A stretch of 64,000 nt of DNA from Ciona intestinalis (lineage: Eukaryota; Chordata; Ascidiacea; Phlebobranchia; Cionidae). The stretch lies in contig NW_004190459.2 in assembly GCF_000224145.3 (NCBI RefSeq), forward strand, positions 148,013 through 212,012. Direction: 5' to 3'. Position numbers and translations under genes: made by a program. The notes under the pieces were generated by a model. That model was not told the origin of the DNA and searched no databases. It worked only from the letters and a program-made list of their open reading frames with translations. Below are positions 31,922 through 42,000 of the stretch, one piece after another (within the stretch, counting starts at the first letter, position 1; every line of letters begins with the position of its first letter).

Positions 31922-32863
31922 GTTTCTCACTTAACAAAAGCGTGCACAGTGAATATCGAATATCTGATAATAATAATACAAGTTGATAGCAGAAGAATTA
32001 ATCTTGTTTCCGTTAGGTGGAACTAAGAGTATTTCTAATCCTAGGGGAGCTATTTTTTCTAACTTTTAAAATGTATTTTTGGGGGTTTAACACCAGTGGC
32101 GGTTGTATGTTTAAGTAGGCACATTTTTTATTTAAGCACAGTGCAGATCGCACAAAAATCAACTTTATGTCTCGAACATTTCTGTGAAATTAAAACGAAA
32201 ATCTTCCAAAAAGGAAAAGGAAAATCCCAGAGTCTGGATATAAACATGTTTATATACGGACTCGGGAAAATCCATAAAAATGAAAACCGATTATCAAAGA
32301 GGAAGTTTGCCTTAAAATTTATACAGAGATGAAGAGGTAACCTAATAGCACGGAAGACGAGTGCTTTCGCTCAAATAACCATTAATTTAAGCTTATATAG
32401 CAGGGTGGAAGAAGAAGGGACACCTGTTCATTCTATTTTCTCATTCCATTTGGTAGTAAACAAAGAACATTCAAAAATTTATAAAACAGTATCTTAATGA
32501 ATCTCATAAACCACTGTTAATTGTTTAAAATACGATTAAGATATTTGGATATTATGTGCTAAAGCTGTCCCATCTTACCCCACTCTGCTATACCATAAAT
32601 CCAGTTAATAAAGATTTGCTATTAGGTTACATTTTAACTATTGGATACACAATGCGGGTTTATGCCTCTTTTATTTACCTCAGCCTTCATATAAAAGGCT
32701 TACACATGTACCGTACAAACACCAGCACGTATAACACAGGCGGGTTGTAATTTCTGTGAAAAAAGATAATCCAGCATTTTGTCAATAAGTAACTTGATTT
32801 CAGCTGCTGCGTAGTAATATTTAACATATAAGCGGATGTTTTACGAAAGGGCACTTGAGCAGA
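31922..32863. promoter_or_regulatory. Divergent region between SMIM12 and the acetyltransferase gene
   Basis: Presumed promoters of both genes. A MITE occupies 32396-32592. No coding exon or core promoter motif could be placed with confidence. Confidence 0.4.
32396..32592. mobile_element. TA-flanked MITE copy
   Basis: Ends tatagcagggtggaagaaga and cccatcttaccccactctgc. The interior has atttggtagtaaacaaagaa and tgtttaaaatacgattaaga. Confidence 0.8.
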
Positions 32864-34500
32864 ATGAATAGCAAGTTATCTATTTCGTTTCGTCCCTTAA
32901 CTACGGATGATATTGATATTGTTGCTGACTTTTTAGCATTGCATTATGTCCCGAATGAACCAATGTCGCAGTGTCTTGCTTTCACCGAAGAAGAAACATA
33001 TGCTTACGCTAAAGGAGAAGCAGAGGTTTGTAAACTCCTTCTACATGTTTGTTGTGTCGGTTTATTTACCGACGTTTGGTAATCAAAGTTTATAGTCAAG
33101 ACTGGTCCGTTTCAATGTGTGTACAGTGGCTTGTCATGTAAGTTACAGATTACAGAATGTTTTTGGTTTTAGTTTGTGATACAGCCTTCGTACGTTTTCA
33201 ATAATTAGTTTTACTATAATAGGAAACCCTTCCCCACTGTCTGAGTACAGCAGCTGTCATCAGTGGGACAAATGAAATATGTGGTCTTTCAATGTGCAAA
33301 CGTTTTTCTGACTGTTCATATACAGAAGATGCCGTGGCCAATTCAAAGCATAAAGCCGCCTTCCTTTTTCGAGTAAGGAGAATTAGCTTGTAACATTGTA
33401 AGATATGTTGTGATGTGGACTGTCGAGAACTGAATAAATAAATAGTGTAGTGGGAATTTTTTATTTCACGTGGGTGCTGAGGTACCACAGTGTGACACGC
33501 CATGCTTTGGGAACTGGGATTTAGGCGAGAGTTGACCAATCACCCCAGTAGTTATAGTAGTTACTGTGCAAAAAACGGTAGCAATTAAAAGAGATTGCAT
33601 GTTCGTGCATGTCCGACAATTTAGACAACTATTACGAGCACTGGGTTGAAGCGATTGCTGTTAAAAGTCTTGCTTAATTACACATGTGCCCGCAATGGTA
33701 GCAGCGGCGAGCCCTGACTCCGTAACCTATGTGGTATTCGAGGCAGGCGCGAATGCTTATATAAACGTGTATGTTTAGTTTGCTGAATGGACGGAATCCA
33801 CTCTCACAAAAGAATTCGGAACATCTAACATTTTCCTGGATGATCTGACAGTTGTTTCGCCAAAATATTCAAACCGTGGATTAGCGACTGAGTTCATACG
33901 ACGGTAAACAATTTTTAAAGACTTTGAAATATGGTTTATAGTTTAAACTTTTTTTGTAATAGCTTATTTTAAAAACAGGCATATCCCATATGCTTTAAGA
34001 TACATTGTACAGAAACCAGCTGAACGATATTTTAGAAATACAGTAGGGTGAGCAAAGACGGGACACCTTTAGCACAAAGTATCCAAACATCCTGATATAG
34101 TTTTTTAAACAATTAGCAGCGATCTATGGGAGTCGTACGGATACGGTTTCATAATTATTTGAATGTGTTTTGTTTACAACCAAATGGAACGAGAAAAAAT
34201 AATGAAAAGGTATCCCATCCTCCCCCAACATACTATACTTATTTATTTTGTTTTAGCACAACTGAAAAAGCGGAGGGTCTCGGGTTCGATGTCATTATTG
34301 CATTTGCGCTAACAGAGAAAATTATAAAAGTAACTCGTCGGTGGGGTTGGAAGCTTTTAAAGAAGATAGACCTACGCTCATATTGTGACAGTCTCACCAA
34401 TGAAGCCGTTTTTGCGCAGGCAAAAGTCATAGACGGCTGTGTTCCTGTAGTATACAAGGATTTTCGATCAGCAGTGAATCGTGCAAGCCACAAACTTTAA
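32864..34500 (+). CDS. GNAT-family N-acetyltransferase, arylalkylamine NAT-like
   Basis: Four exons, 32864-33025, 33223-33372, 33779-33903 and 34257-34500, all in phase, give 226 residues. That is normal for small acetyl-CoA-dependent acetyltransferases of the animal aaNAT-like group. N-terminal ISFRPLTTDDIDIVADFL is the usual beta1-alpha1 start (RPLTxxDxxxxxxFL). Motif A is FLDDLTVVSPKYSNRGLA (residues 123-140). The acetyl-CoA loop normally reads R/Q-x-x-G-x-A; here the last positions (G138, A140) are present but the first is Ser135. The last exon has a short C-terminal region with VPVVYKDFRSA. The acceptor substrate cannot be read from sequence. ATG choice: first ATG in frame after an upstream TTG. 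AATAAA at 34660-34665 is a plausible poly(A) signal. Confidence 0.85.
33472..33735 (-). repeat. SINE / second-family composite in an acetyltransferase intron
   Basis: ctgaggtaccacagtgtgac and ctgggatttaggcgagagtt (second family) are followed by SINE body motifs cactgggttgaagcgattgc and cccgcaatggtagcagcggc. Confidence 0.6.
34040..34237. mobile_element. TA-flanked MITE next to a splice acceptor
   Basis: Ends cagtagggtgagcaaagacg and tcctcccccaacatactata. The interior has aatgtgttttgtttacaacc. Its right end is 19 bases before the last exon of the acetyltransferase gene. Confidence 0.85.
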
Positions 34501-36165
34501 TTATGTGTAAAATATTTTGCGAAATATTAATCCAAGTATAACGTCAAGTCCAGAGTTATTTAAATTGTGTTTTAGTTTAATTCACTCCCAGGGTCTATAC
34601 TGCGCAGAAGCGAGCAATAAGCGAACGTGTATTATTGGGGTAAAAAGTCCCATTAAGGCAATAAAAGTGTAAATTTGCAGCAATCCAATTACATTGTGCT
34701 GGTGTTCTACATTCAGTAACTTTTTTTGTTATTTTAAATTGTTTTGCAGGTTGCGCTAGCGATATATGTATAAATGAATGAAAGAATGCATTTTATTTAT
34801 CTTTGCGTGGCGGAGCAACAATAGTTGTTATAACACCTAGGGTGGAGCCACTGCTTCACGCACCTCATTCCCGCATACGAGTTACCACAAAAAAAAAACT
34901 TTTTGGTGATTATTTTTGTATTACATCATTTTTGTAACGAATTTATAGGTGACAGTTTAGACAAATCCAATGGGGTTTTAGACAACTTCAGTAAACACTG
35001 GGTTGGCGCAATTGTCGTTTAGTGTCTTGTCCAAAGACGCGCCCACAATGGTAGCAGCATCGAGCTTCGAATACAATAACTCTGGGTTAGAGGCAATTCA
35101 AATTAACGCCACCAATTTCATTCCCTAAAACAGCCTGTCGGCAATGGTAAAATAGAAGCTTATGCCGGTGGAGGATGTCAATAAGCAAGAAACTAATTTG
35201 TGCACAGAAATATTGGAAGTACAACAAACAATAACAGAATGTAACACGCTCGTATATAGACTGGTTTATTTAATATAATTAAATAATATAATTAAAAAGT
35301 CCAGCGTCTAGCAGTTGTATATATCTGGAAAATAGAAACAAGATTAAATTTCATATTTATGTGGCTGGCGTTGGTGGAAAGCCACTACGGCACGACAAGC
35401 CCCCAGCCAATGGTAGTGGGTTTCTACTCTGGTGAGAAACCCTTGTTGGATAGACCTTGCAAGGAAAAGAAACCGATGACAAAAATAATACTGCGCAACA
35501 TTACCCTAAACAGAGATAAACACAAGCTCTATTACACCAACAGGCATATTTAAGAAGCGCAACATGATCAATGAAATACCGACATTTGAAAAGGTACAAC
35601 AATCGTACAGAAAATACCTGTAGTGCGCACCCACCTGCAAGGGCTTGAAGTCAACAAAGGCCCGGCCTATCGAGAAAACATCTTGGTACCGCGATACTCT
35701 AGTTATATATTCACACAATATAATATCGTCCGGCTGTTACGCACCGCATCGACAGTTACGACATACTGTGGCTGTTACGAACCGCAAGGCGGCGACGTCT
35801 ATACGTAACAAATCCGCAGCTGTAACGTAACTAAGCCGACCGTGGAATAACCGCACCGAACGCAGGGTCAAGACGATGGTGACCCAACGTATCAACGTGA
35901 CGTAGAGAAATTGTGACGTGGCCATCATCACAATTACGCAACGTGACGTCATGGTAACGTACAAGACTTTTACCGGGGCAGGAACATTTGCAGCTAAATT
36001 TGAAATACATAAAACATGAGGAAAGTTAAATGGATGTATATTATAATGCCCGTTGATATTATACTCGAGTATATGTGTACCAAGACAGTTCTCGCAAAGC
36101 AAACCGAGACAATTATAAAACCGCCGAAAGAATCTAGTAATCCAGTAAGAATGTTGCAACAATTC
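34501..36165. other. Intergenic region with one SINE, no gene supported
   Basis: Holds the acetyltransferase 3' UTR, a SINE at 34772-35105 and an unusual ACGT-rich stretch at about 35740-35960 (many gtaacg, tgacgt, cgtaac words). Overlapping short ORFs in several frames there are a by-product of this composition. Confidence 0.5.
34772..35105 (-). repeat. SINE copy, reverse orientation, near full length
   Basis: aatgaatgaaagaatgcatt, tttatctttgcgtggcggag, cactgggttggcgcaattgt and the head remnant aactctgggttagaggcaat. Confidence 0.75.
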
Positions 36166-37103
36166 CTATGCATTTATTTCAAAGACCTGTAGAAGCACTG
36201 AAAAGTGCTTAGGGGACATAGCTGGCAAGGTTAGATCCAGCAAAAAAATGGCTGACAACACAGTTAAAGTGTATACCAGCTAACACATATTCGCATACAG
36301 CCATACACAATTATACTTACACAATAAACCTAAGCACCTGAAACCGATATCCGTTTCGGCGTCTTCGTTTTTGATCTTCTTTCTTCGCGGGTTTACCGCC
36401 GCTAATATAATTAAACCTATACACACTTAGGCCTACAAACACCTCAAACCGGTATCCTTATTGGCGTCTTCGTCTTTGTTCTTCGTCTGTAAAAAAATAA
36501 GCTTATAGTTACGTAACAGATTTATATTTCCTTGTTACAAATTCAAACTTTAATTCAATTTGTTAGATTTTAATATTTAAAATAACTAAATTTATTTTTC
36601 TTCGGCAATACACTAATATAAGACAATGACAATTAAATAAAATAAAATACCTTGCGCTTTTCCTCGGCAGCTTTATTCGCTGACTTTTCTGTAACAATAT
36701 AAACGTTAGATATTGTAAATAGTAGGGTGGAGTAAGATGGGACACCTTTTCATTCTATTTACTCGTCACGTTTGGTAATAAACAAAGAACATTCAACGAA
36801 ATATAAAACTGTACCCCACAATAATCGTTTAAAACATGATCAGGATAGTTGGAGAAAATGTGCTAAAGGTGATTCATCTTTCCCCACAGTGTACTATATA
36901 TTATTACGTCATAATTACTTTCGTTCTTCTCTACCGTCATGGTCGGCTTGATCCTCTGTGACGTCACATACCGTGTTCTAAAAATGGCCAACATCTTAAA
37001 ACTGACTTTATTTGGATAAACGTTTGTGACGAAACAATGAACTTACGAAGTGGGTTCTTCTGTTGCGTCATCACCACTTCGTGACGTCACATCATCGATG
37101 TTT
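36166..37103 (-). CDS. Tentative gene for a tiny Lys/Arg-rich protein (62 aa)
   Basis: Found only from splice signals and frame continuity. Proposed exons: 37047-37103 and the upper part of 36919-36977 (probably non-coding), then coding 36919-36940, 36651-36688, 36443-36486, 36338-36401 and 36166-36186 ending in TAG. The coding joins are in phase and give 62 residues: MTVEKNEKKSANKAAEEKRK, then KNKDEDANKDTG, then KKEDQKRRRRNGYRFQ. The product is highly charged, with no known domain. The frame can also be extended upstream through 36977 and 37047-37103, so the true start may lie further 5'. Two internal exons are duplicates of each other. A promoter-like region lies at 37680-37960. Alternatively, these could be alternative 3' exons of the DSCAM-like gene on the same strand. 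Confidence 0.35.
36719..36898. mobile_element. TA-flanked MITE copy
   Basis: Ends agtagggtggagtaagatgg and catctttccccacagtgtac. It lies between two proposed exons of the small charged gene. Confidence 0.8.
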
Positions 37104-37679
37104 CTAGAAAAAAGCTTATGTACGTAACAATGTCAATTGTAATTTATACGTTACCAGTTCTTTGATCATCTTGCTTCGCGCTAATACCGCAAATTTAATT
37201 AGAGTATACAAGTAATGTGCCTTGCGTCGATGCAAAGCGCGCATGGGGCCCCATGAAAAAAACACGAAACGCACGCGTAGAACAAATCGCATTGTGAAGT
37301 GGCAAGCGCAAATTGTAGAGCGATGACGAAACATGACGTAATGGTAACGCGAAATCTGCAAGCCAGCAAGGCGATTGTGACGTAACGAACGCAGTGATCG
37401 TGACGTAACGTCGCGAGTAACGTGTTTAATACCGCAATAAAGAAACATCGCGATTCCTGAAATCATGCTGGGTTAAGAATATTTTAAAATAATGTTAGTT
37501 TTGCTCGCAAGGCACAAAACTTCGTTAAAATAACTAAACAAAATTTTAATATAGCAGTAGGCTATATTAGTGTAATAAAGTAGGTAGTAATATACTATGA
37601 AAAAAACATTCATTCAATGCTTTATAGTCAGTTATAATCTATTAATACTTAACTTAAGTCTTGCGAGAACTCTTGTTTA

Positions 37680-37960
37680 AACCTTCCAACTTGTAACCTG
37701 GTGTGAACCAACTGTATCTGAACTGGGACGTGGTGCAAATGCCACGCTTTGCAAACCAGCCAATCAACGAAAAGCGGGGAGAAGTAATCAGCTGGTGCGA
37801 GGCGTTAGTCACGTGGTATAATTAGCGGGAAAATCAAAATTGTGGGAATTTTTCCGCCAAAAATTAAAAAGTTTGCGTTTCCCATAATTAGAGATTTAAA
37901 ATTGGAAATGCTTGTCAAATGTTAGGTCTGAAAATAAGGTATGTTTGTCAATTACTAAAA
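37680..37960 (-). promoter_or_regulatory. Promoter-like cluster of CCAAT, E-box and E2F-type words
   Basis: Contains agccaatcaacg (about 37755), cagctggtg, tcacgtggt (E-box CACGTG, about 37809), tagcgggaaaatc and tttccgccaaa (E2F-like), then gcgtttccca. Density and spacing resemble a compact promoter. Direction is assumed from the tentative gene below it. Confidence 0.35.
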
Positions 37961-38261
37961 AAATGTTTAATATTATCCTAGCGAGTTATACCACCCGGTG
38001 CTCACTGTCGAGTTAGATTCGTTTTTCATTATAGTGTCTGGGCAATGCATTTTTTGCGGACAAAAATAGTGGAGTTGGGTAATTAGGATAGGTTTTTTTT
38101 CGTTTCTTAATATTTTGCCTAATTAGATAACCGTGGCCTCGACTAAAATAGCAATGGTAATTATTTAAATCACAATCAGGAAATACGTGATTTTGGTGCC
38201 AACAGTATCCATCTTACCCACAGTGCTATATATCCGTGACGAACGAAAAATGGTATTTCTT

Positions 38262-38390
38262 GAATGAAGGAAACTTACTTTATCTTCGCGTGGCGGAAAA
38301 CGACAGCCGTTATAAACACGGATGTTCTGTTTCATACACCTCGTGCCAGATTACGAGTTACCACGTATGTTACTTTGTGGGTGATTTCTT
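38262..38390 (-). repeat. SINE fragment, reverse orientation
   Basis: gaatgaaggaaacttacttt, atcttcgcgtggcgg, ttctgtttcatacacctcgt and gttaccacgtatgttacttt. Confidence 0.75.
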
Positions 38391-38888
38391 AATTCTTAAT
38401 TACTATTTATCACTTTGCTTATGGCCATGGGTTATATTCATAGCGCTACACCAAACTTTACCCTCTGGTCGTCTGTCGTTTCAGGTGTATGTACACGAAA
38501 ACAATACTTTCTGGCTATAAATGACCCAACACTGAAGTATAACAAGTTGTTTCTCAGGTTCATGAACATGGTAACTTCATTTTCAGTGATTGAACACAGC
38601 AGTGGAACGGAAGGAAAATAAACGAAGAGAAAGAAATGAAATAGGATCGTCAAACAGAACGGAGGTAAAAAAAAAACGATTGAACAAAATAAAGAAACAC
38701 GGTTTTCATCGACACGATGAACATGCAAGATTGAATTGATATTATTACAAGGATTTATGTGTGGGCGATTTTGCTAAGAATAATATTATTCTTTTATATG
38801 AATATCACACGCATATATATTTATGTGTGTGTATTAATGTGCTATTGTGTTATGAATGCCATGCATCAGTTTTAGTCAATGTTTATGA

Positions 38889-39072
38889 AGTAGAGTGGGG
38901 AGAGATGGGACACCTTTGGCACATAATATCCAGATATCCTAATAGCGTTTTAAACAATTAACGATCTATGGTAGTCGTGAAAATACAATTTCATTATTCT
39001 TTGAATGTTCTTTTTTTCGAGAAATGAGAAAATAAAATAAAAAGGTGTCCCATCTTCCCCTACCCTCCTATA
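38889..39072. mobile_element. TA-flanked MITE copy
   Basis: Ends agtagagtggggagagatgg and catcttcccctaccctccta. It stops 22 bases before the stop codon of the DSCAM-like gene, so it probably lies in that 3' UTR. Confidence 0.85.
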
Positions 39073-39094
39073 CAAGTGATATTTCAACTGTCCG

Positions 39095-42000
39095 TTATAC
39101 GAGAGTCGAAAACCGATCTTCACTCCCGCCAGGTGTCAGTGGCGAGTCGCAAAGCGCATCAAGGCGCGAGTTAATGGAATCCACGCTGCTGAAAGCTTGT
39201 GGGAGCCGCAATGACATTGGCTTGGAAGAATATTTTTCCCCTTCGTCCGGACTGCTGTCCGGCGGTGTAGGGAGTGAGGTCCTGCAGTAAGCTGGAGGTG
39301 GACCGATCATAATACGGTTGTTACGATCTGTGGTGAAAATAAAAAAAATCATTACACACAATTAAATGAATGATTGAATGTAACTTATTTATCTACGCGT
39401 GACGGGGCAATGTCAGTTGTTATAACACGGGTGTTCTTTTCCATACGCCTCGTTTTGTATATTATTTATAGCGTGTATTAACATACGTTTTAATGTGCTT
39501 TCTATTGTGTTAACCATAATATTATGACATTTGTTATTGTGATTAAAGTGAAAAATTTCTAATATAGTACCGTAGGGTAATATGAATACAGTCGGCATGT
39601 AATATCAAATATTTCCTAATCGTGTTTTTAGGTATTTATAACAGTCTTTTAAAATCGTAAAGATATACAGTTATATAATTCTGTAAATATTTTTCATTTA
39701 CTACCAAGTTGGACGATGAAAGCAAATAAAACATTAAGTTAGAGGAATTTAAATGCAGGTACTTACCACGGTAAGTAAATGCAAGGTCGTGTGGAATGTT
39801 GTCTCGTGACGTCATATCGTGTGACGTAATTATACACGGAGGCTGCTTTGGAGTGATAGCAATGCCAGTGTTGACCACATCTTTATACGCGGGCAATGCA
39901 CTATTGGTTTTGATTTTTGTCTGCATTTGCGGAATCACTGGCCGTGTTCGCTTTCCAGTGTTTCCCGATATTAATCTGACGGAACCAAGAAGCGGTTTGT
40001 GTTTGTGGTCGAACCAGATTGGGTTTTTATCCGAGAGCACTGTGTTGTCGGAGTTGACCCGGTTTCGCTGCTGCTGGTCGAGGAAAACGCCTTTCCATGA
40101 AGGCAGTGATTCACAGCTGTAGTTGCGTGCATTCTGGCCGCCATGTGTCCCCAGTAGAGGGCGCAAGACAGGTCGTGCACGGCGCGTTTCGATTGGTTGA
40201 TTTAAAGTTGGGACTTCGGTGTCAGACTTTCTCATTGGCCGACCGTCGTTTAAGTTTTCGGAAATATTTGGAGGTTTACAACGTGGCATTGGGATTGGTG
40301 GATCTACTGCCGTGCTTTGGAAATCAACTATTGGGATGTTACCTGGAAAAAGATAGTAATTTAGCGTTTTCCATAAGCTCATATTTTAAAGATTAGTTTT
40401 TTTTGTAGTTTGTTCGCATATAATATGGTACTTTAATGTAACCTGCTTAATCCTATTGCGTGGCCGGTAAACGACAGTCGTTATAACACGGTTGTTTTTT
40501 TTTGTTTTATACACCTCGTGCCAACTGCAATAGATAGTAGCGAGGTCTATGCTTGAACAAGATATAATTAAATTCTTAAACCGTTTTGGTCAAATAACCA
40601 TATATTAGGTTGAGGTAAGATGGTACATGTTTACATTCTCTTTTATCAACTTTTTTGGTAAAAAGCAAAACAAATATAAAACTATATATATCCTCACAAA
40701 TTTAAAGGGAATTCCTAATTGTTAAAATCTTGATTAGGAAATATGGGATATGATTTGATAACGATATCCATCTTACCCCAAGGTATGAACAATACATATG
40801 TAGGTTGCCATGTATTTTCATAACTACCTTTATTGGAGTTATCTGCTTCGTTTTGTTGATTATCTTTCTCAAAAACTTTCGCAACTTCTTCGTCGGTTTC
40901 CGACATACTTAGAATACTTTCACGATTTTTGTTTCCTAAAAAAAGTAATTTATTAAAACATTTTGTAATACTTTTTTTTTCTATAGTAGGACGGGGGAAG
41001 ACGGGCCACCTTTAGCACATAATATCCAAATACCCTGATCGTGTTTTAAAAAATTAACAACGTTATATATTGGGGAGCCGTGTGGAGGTAGGCTATGGTT
41101 TTATAATTCTTCGATTGTTCTTTGTTTACTACAAAATGGGACGAGAAAATAGAATGAAAAGGTGTTTCATCTTCACCACCCTACTTCAATAGATAGTAGA
41201 TACTGAAATATTTATATTATATTGTTTAATTTATTATTCATGATATAGAAACAGTTTAATCATATGCAAAACAAGGTAACATCATTTGTTTTGCTTAAGA
41301 TAATAAGGTACGTTGGTGTTTTGGAAATAGTTTATAAGTACTTTAGATCACATGAATAAATGTAACTTACTTTATATCCTCGCGCGTGGCCGGAAACAAC
41401 AGTCGTTATAACACTGGTATTTTGTTTCTACACCTCGTGCCAGCTTACGAATTATACCACGAATATAACTTTGTGGGTAATTGTTTTTTTATTTCATATT
41501 CCTTATGAATGGCTAACAATTTAGAAAAAACCTATTAGTGGCCACTTAGTTAGAGCAATTGTCATTAAGTGTCTTGCACAAAGACACATATATGTGTATA
41601 CGTTCACAATGGTCGCAGTGATGAGCCTTGAACCCGTAAACTTCTGGGTTAGAGGCATGCGCGCTAACCAACTGTGCCACGGCGGAGCTTTTTAAGACAA
41701 TAAATTCAACCGAGCGCGTGTTTGTTTTTAAAACATTATATTGAAAATAAAGACAATATGTTTTGTATTTACCTGTGTTGTTATGTGAAGCATTGGAACT
41801 TGACGATTGTTTATTAGATTTGTATGACCAAGTATCGCTTGCAGAGAAATCGCCATTGTATGAAAGCAATCTCCGTTTATTTAGGTTGGGAGGAACTGAT
41901 AAAAAAAACAAATGGTTAATATGAACAAATGGATGAATTTAACTTTTTTCAACGTATTTATCCTCGCATGGCGGGGCAACGATAGTCGTTATTACACGGG

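Larger units (their letters stand above)
37104..39094. other. Gene-poor interval with promoter-like stretch and repeats
   Basis: About 37270-37440 repeats the ACGT-rich composition (gtgacgtaacg, atgacgtaatgg). A promoter-like stretch, a SINE and a MITE are listed separately. The 3' UTR of the DSCAM-like gene must begin at the right edge; I could not place its poly(A) signal. Confidence 0.45.

Noticed and set aside
33198..33539. 113-codon ORF on the - strand
   Set aside because: Antisense of an acetyltransferase exon and the repeat that follows; the + strand exon has splice signals and frame continuity.
35506..36162. Several overlapping ORFs on both strands, including a 141-codon one on the - strand
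   Set aside because: They come from the ACGT-rich, stop-poor composition of this stretch. Frames on both strands are open together, and no domain or splice logic supports any of them.
37161..37185. Further coding exon for the tentative small charged gene (CGCGAAGCAAGATGATC... on the - strand)
   Set aside because: Acceptor and donor look fine, but no phase joins it to the exon at 37047-37103 without a stop; at best a 5' UTR exon.
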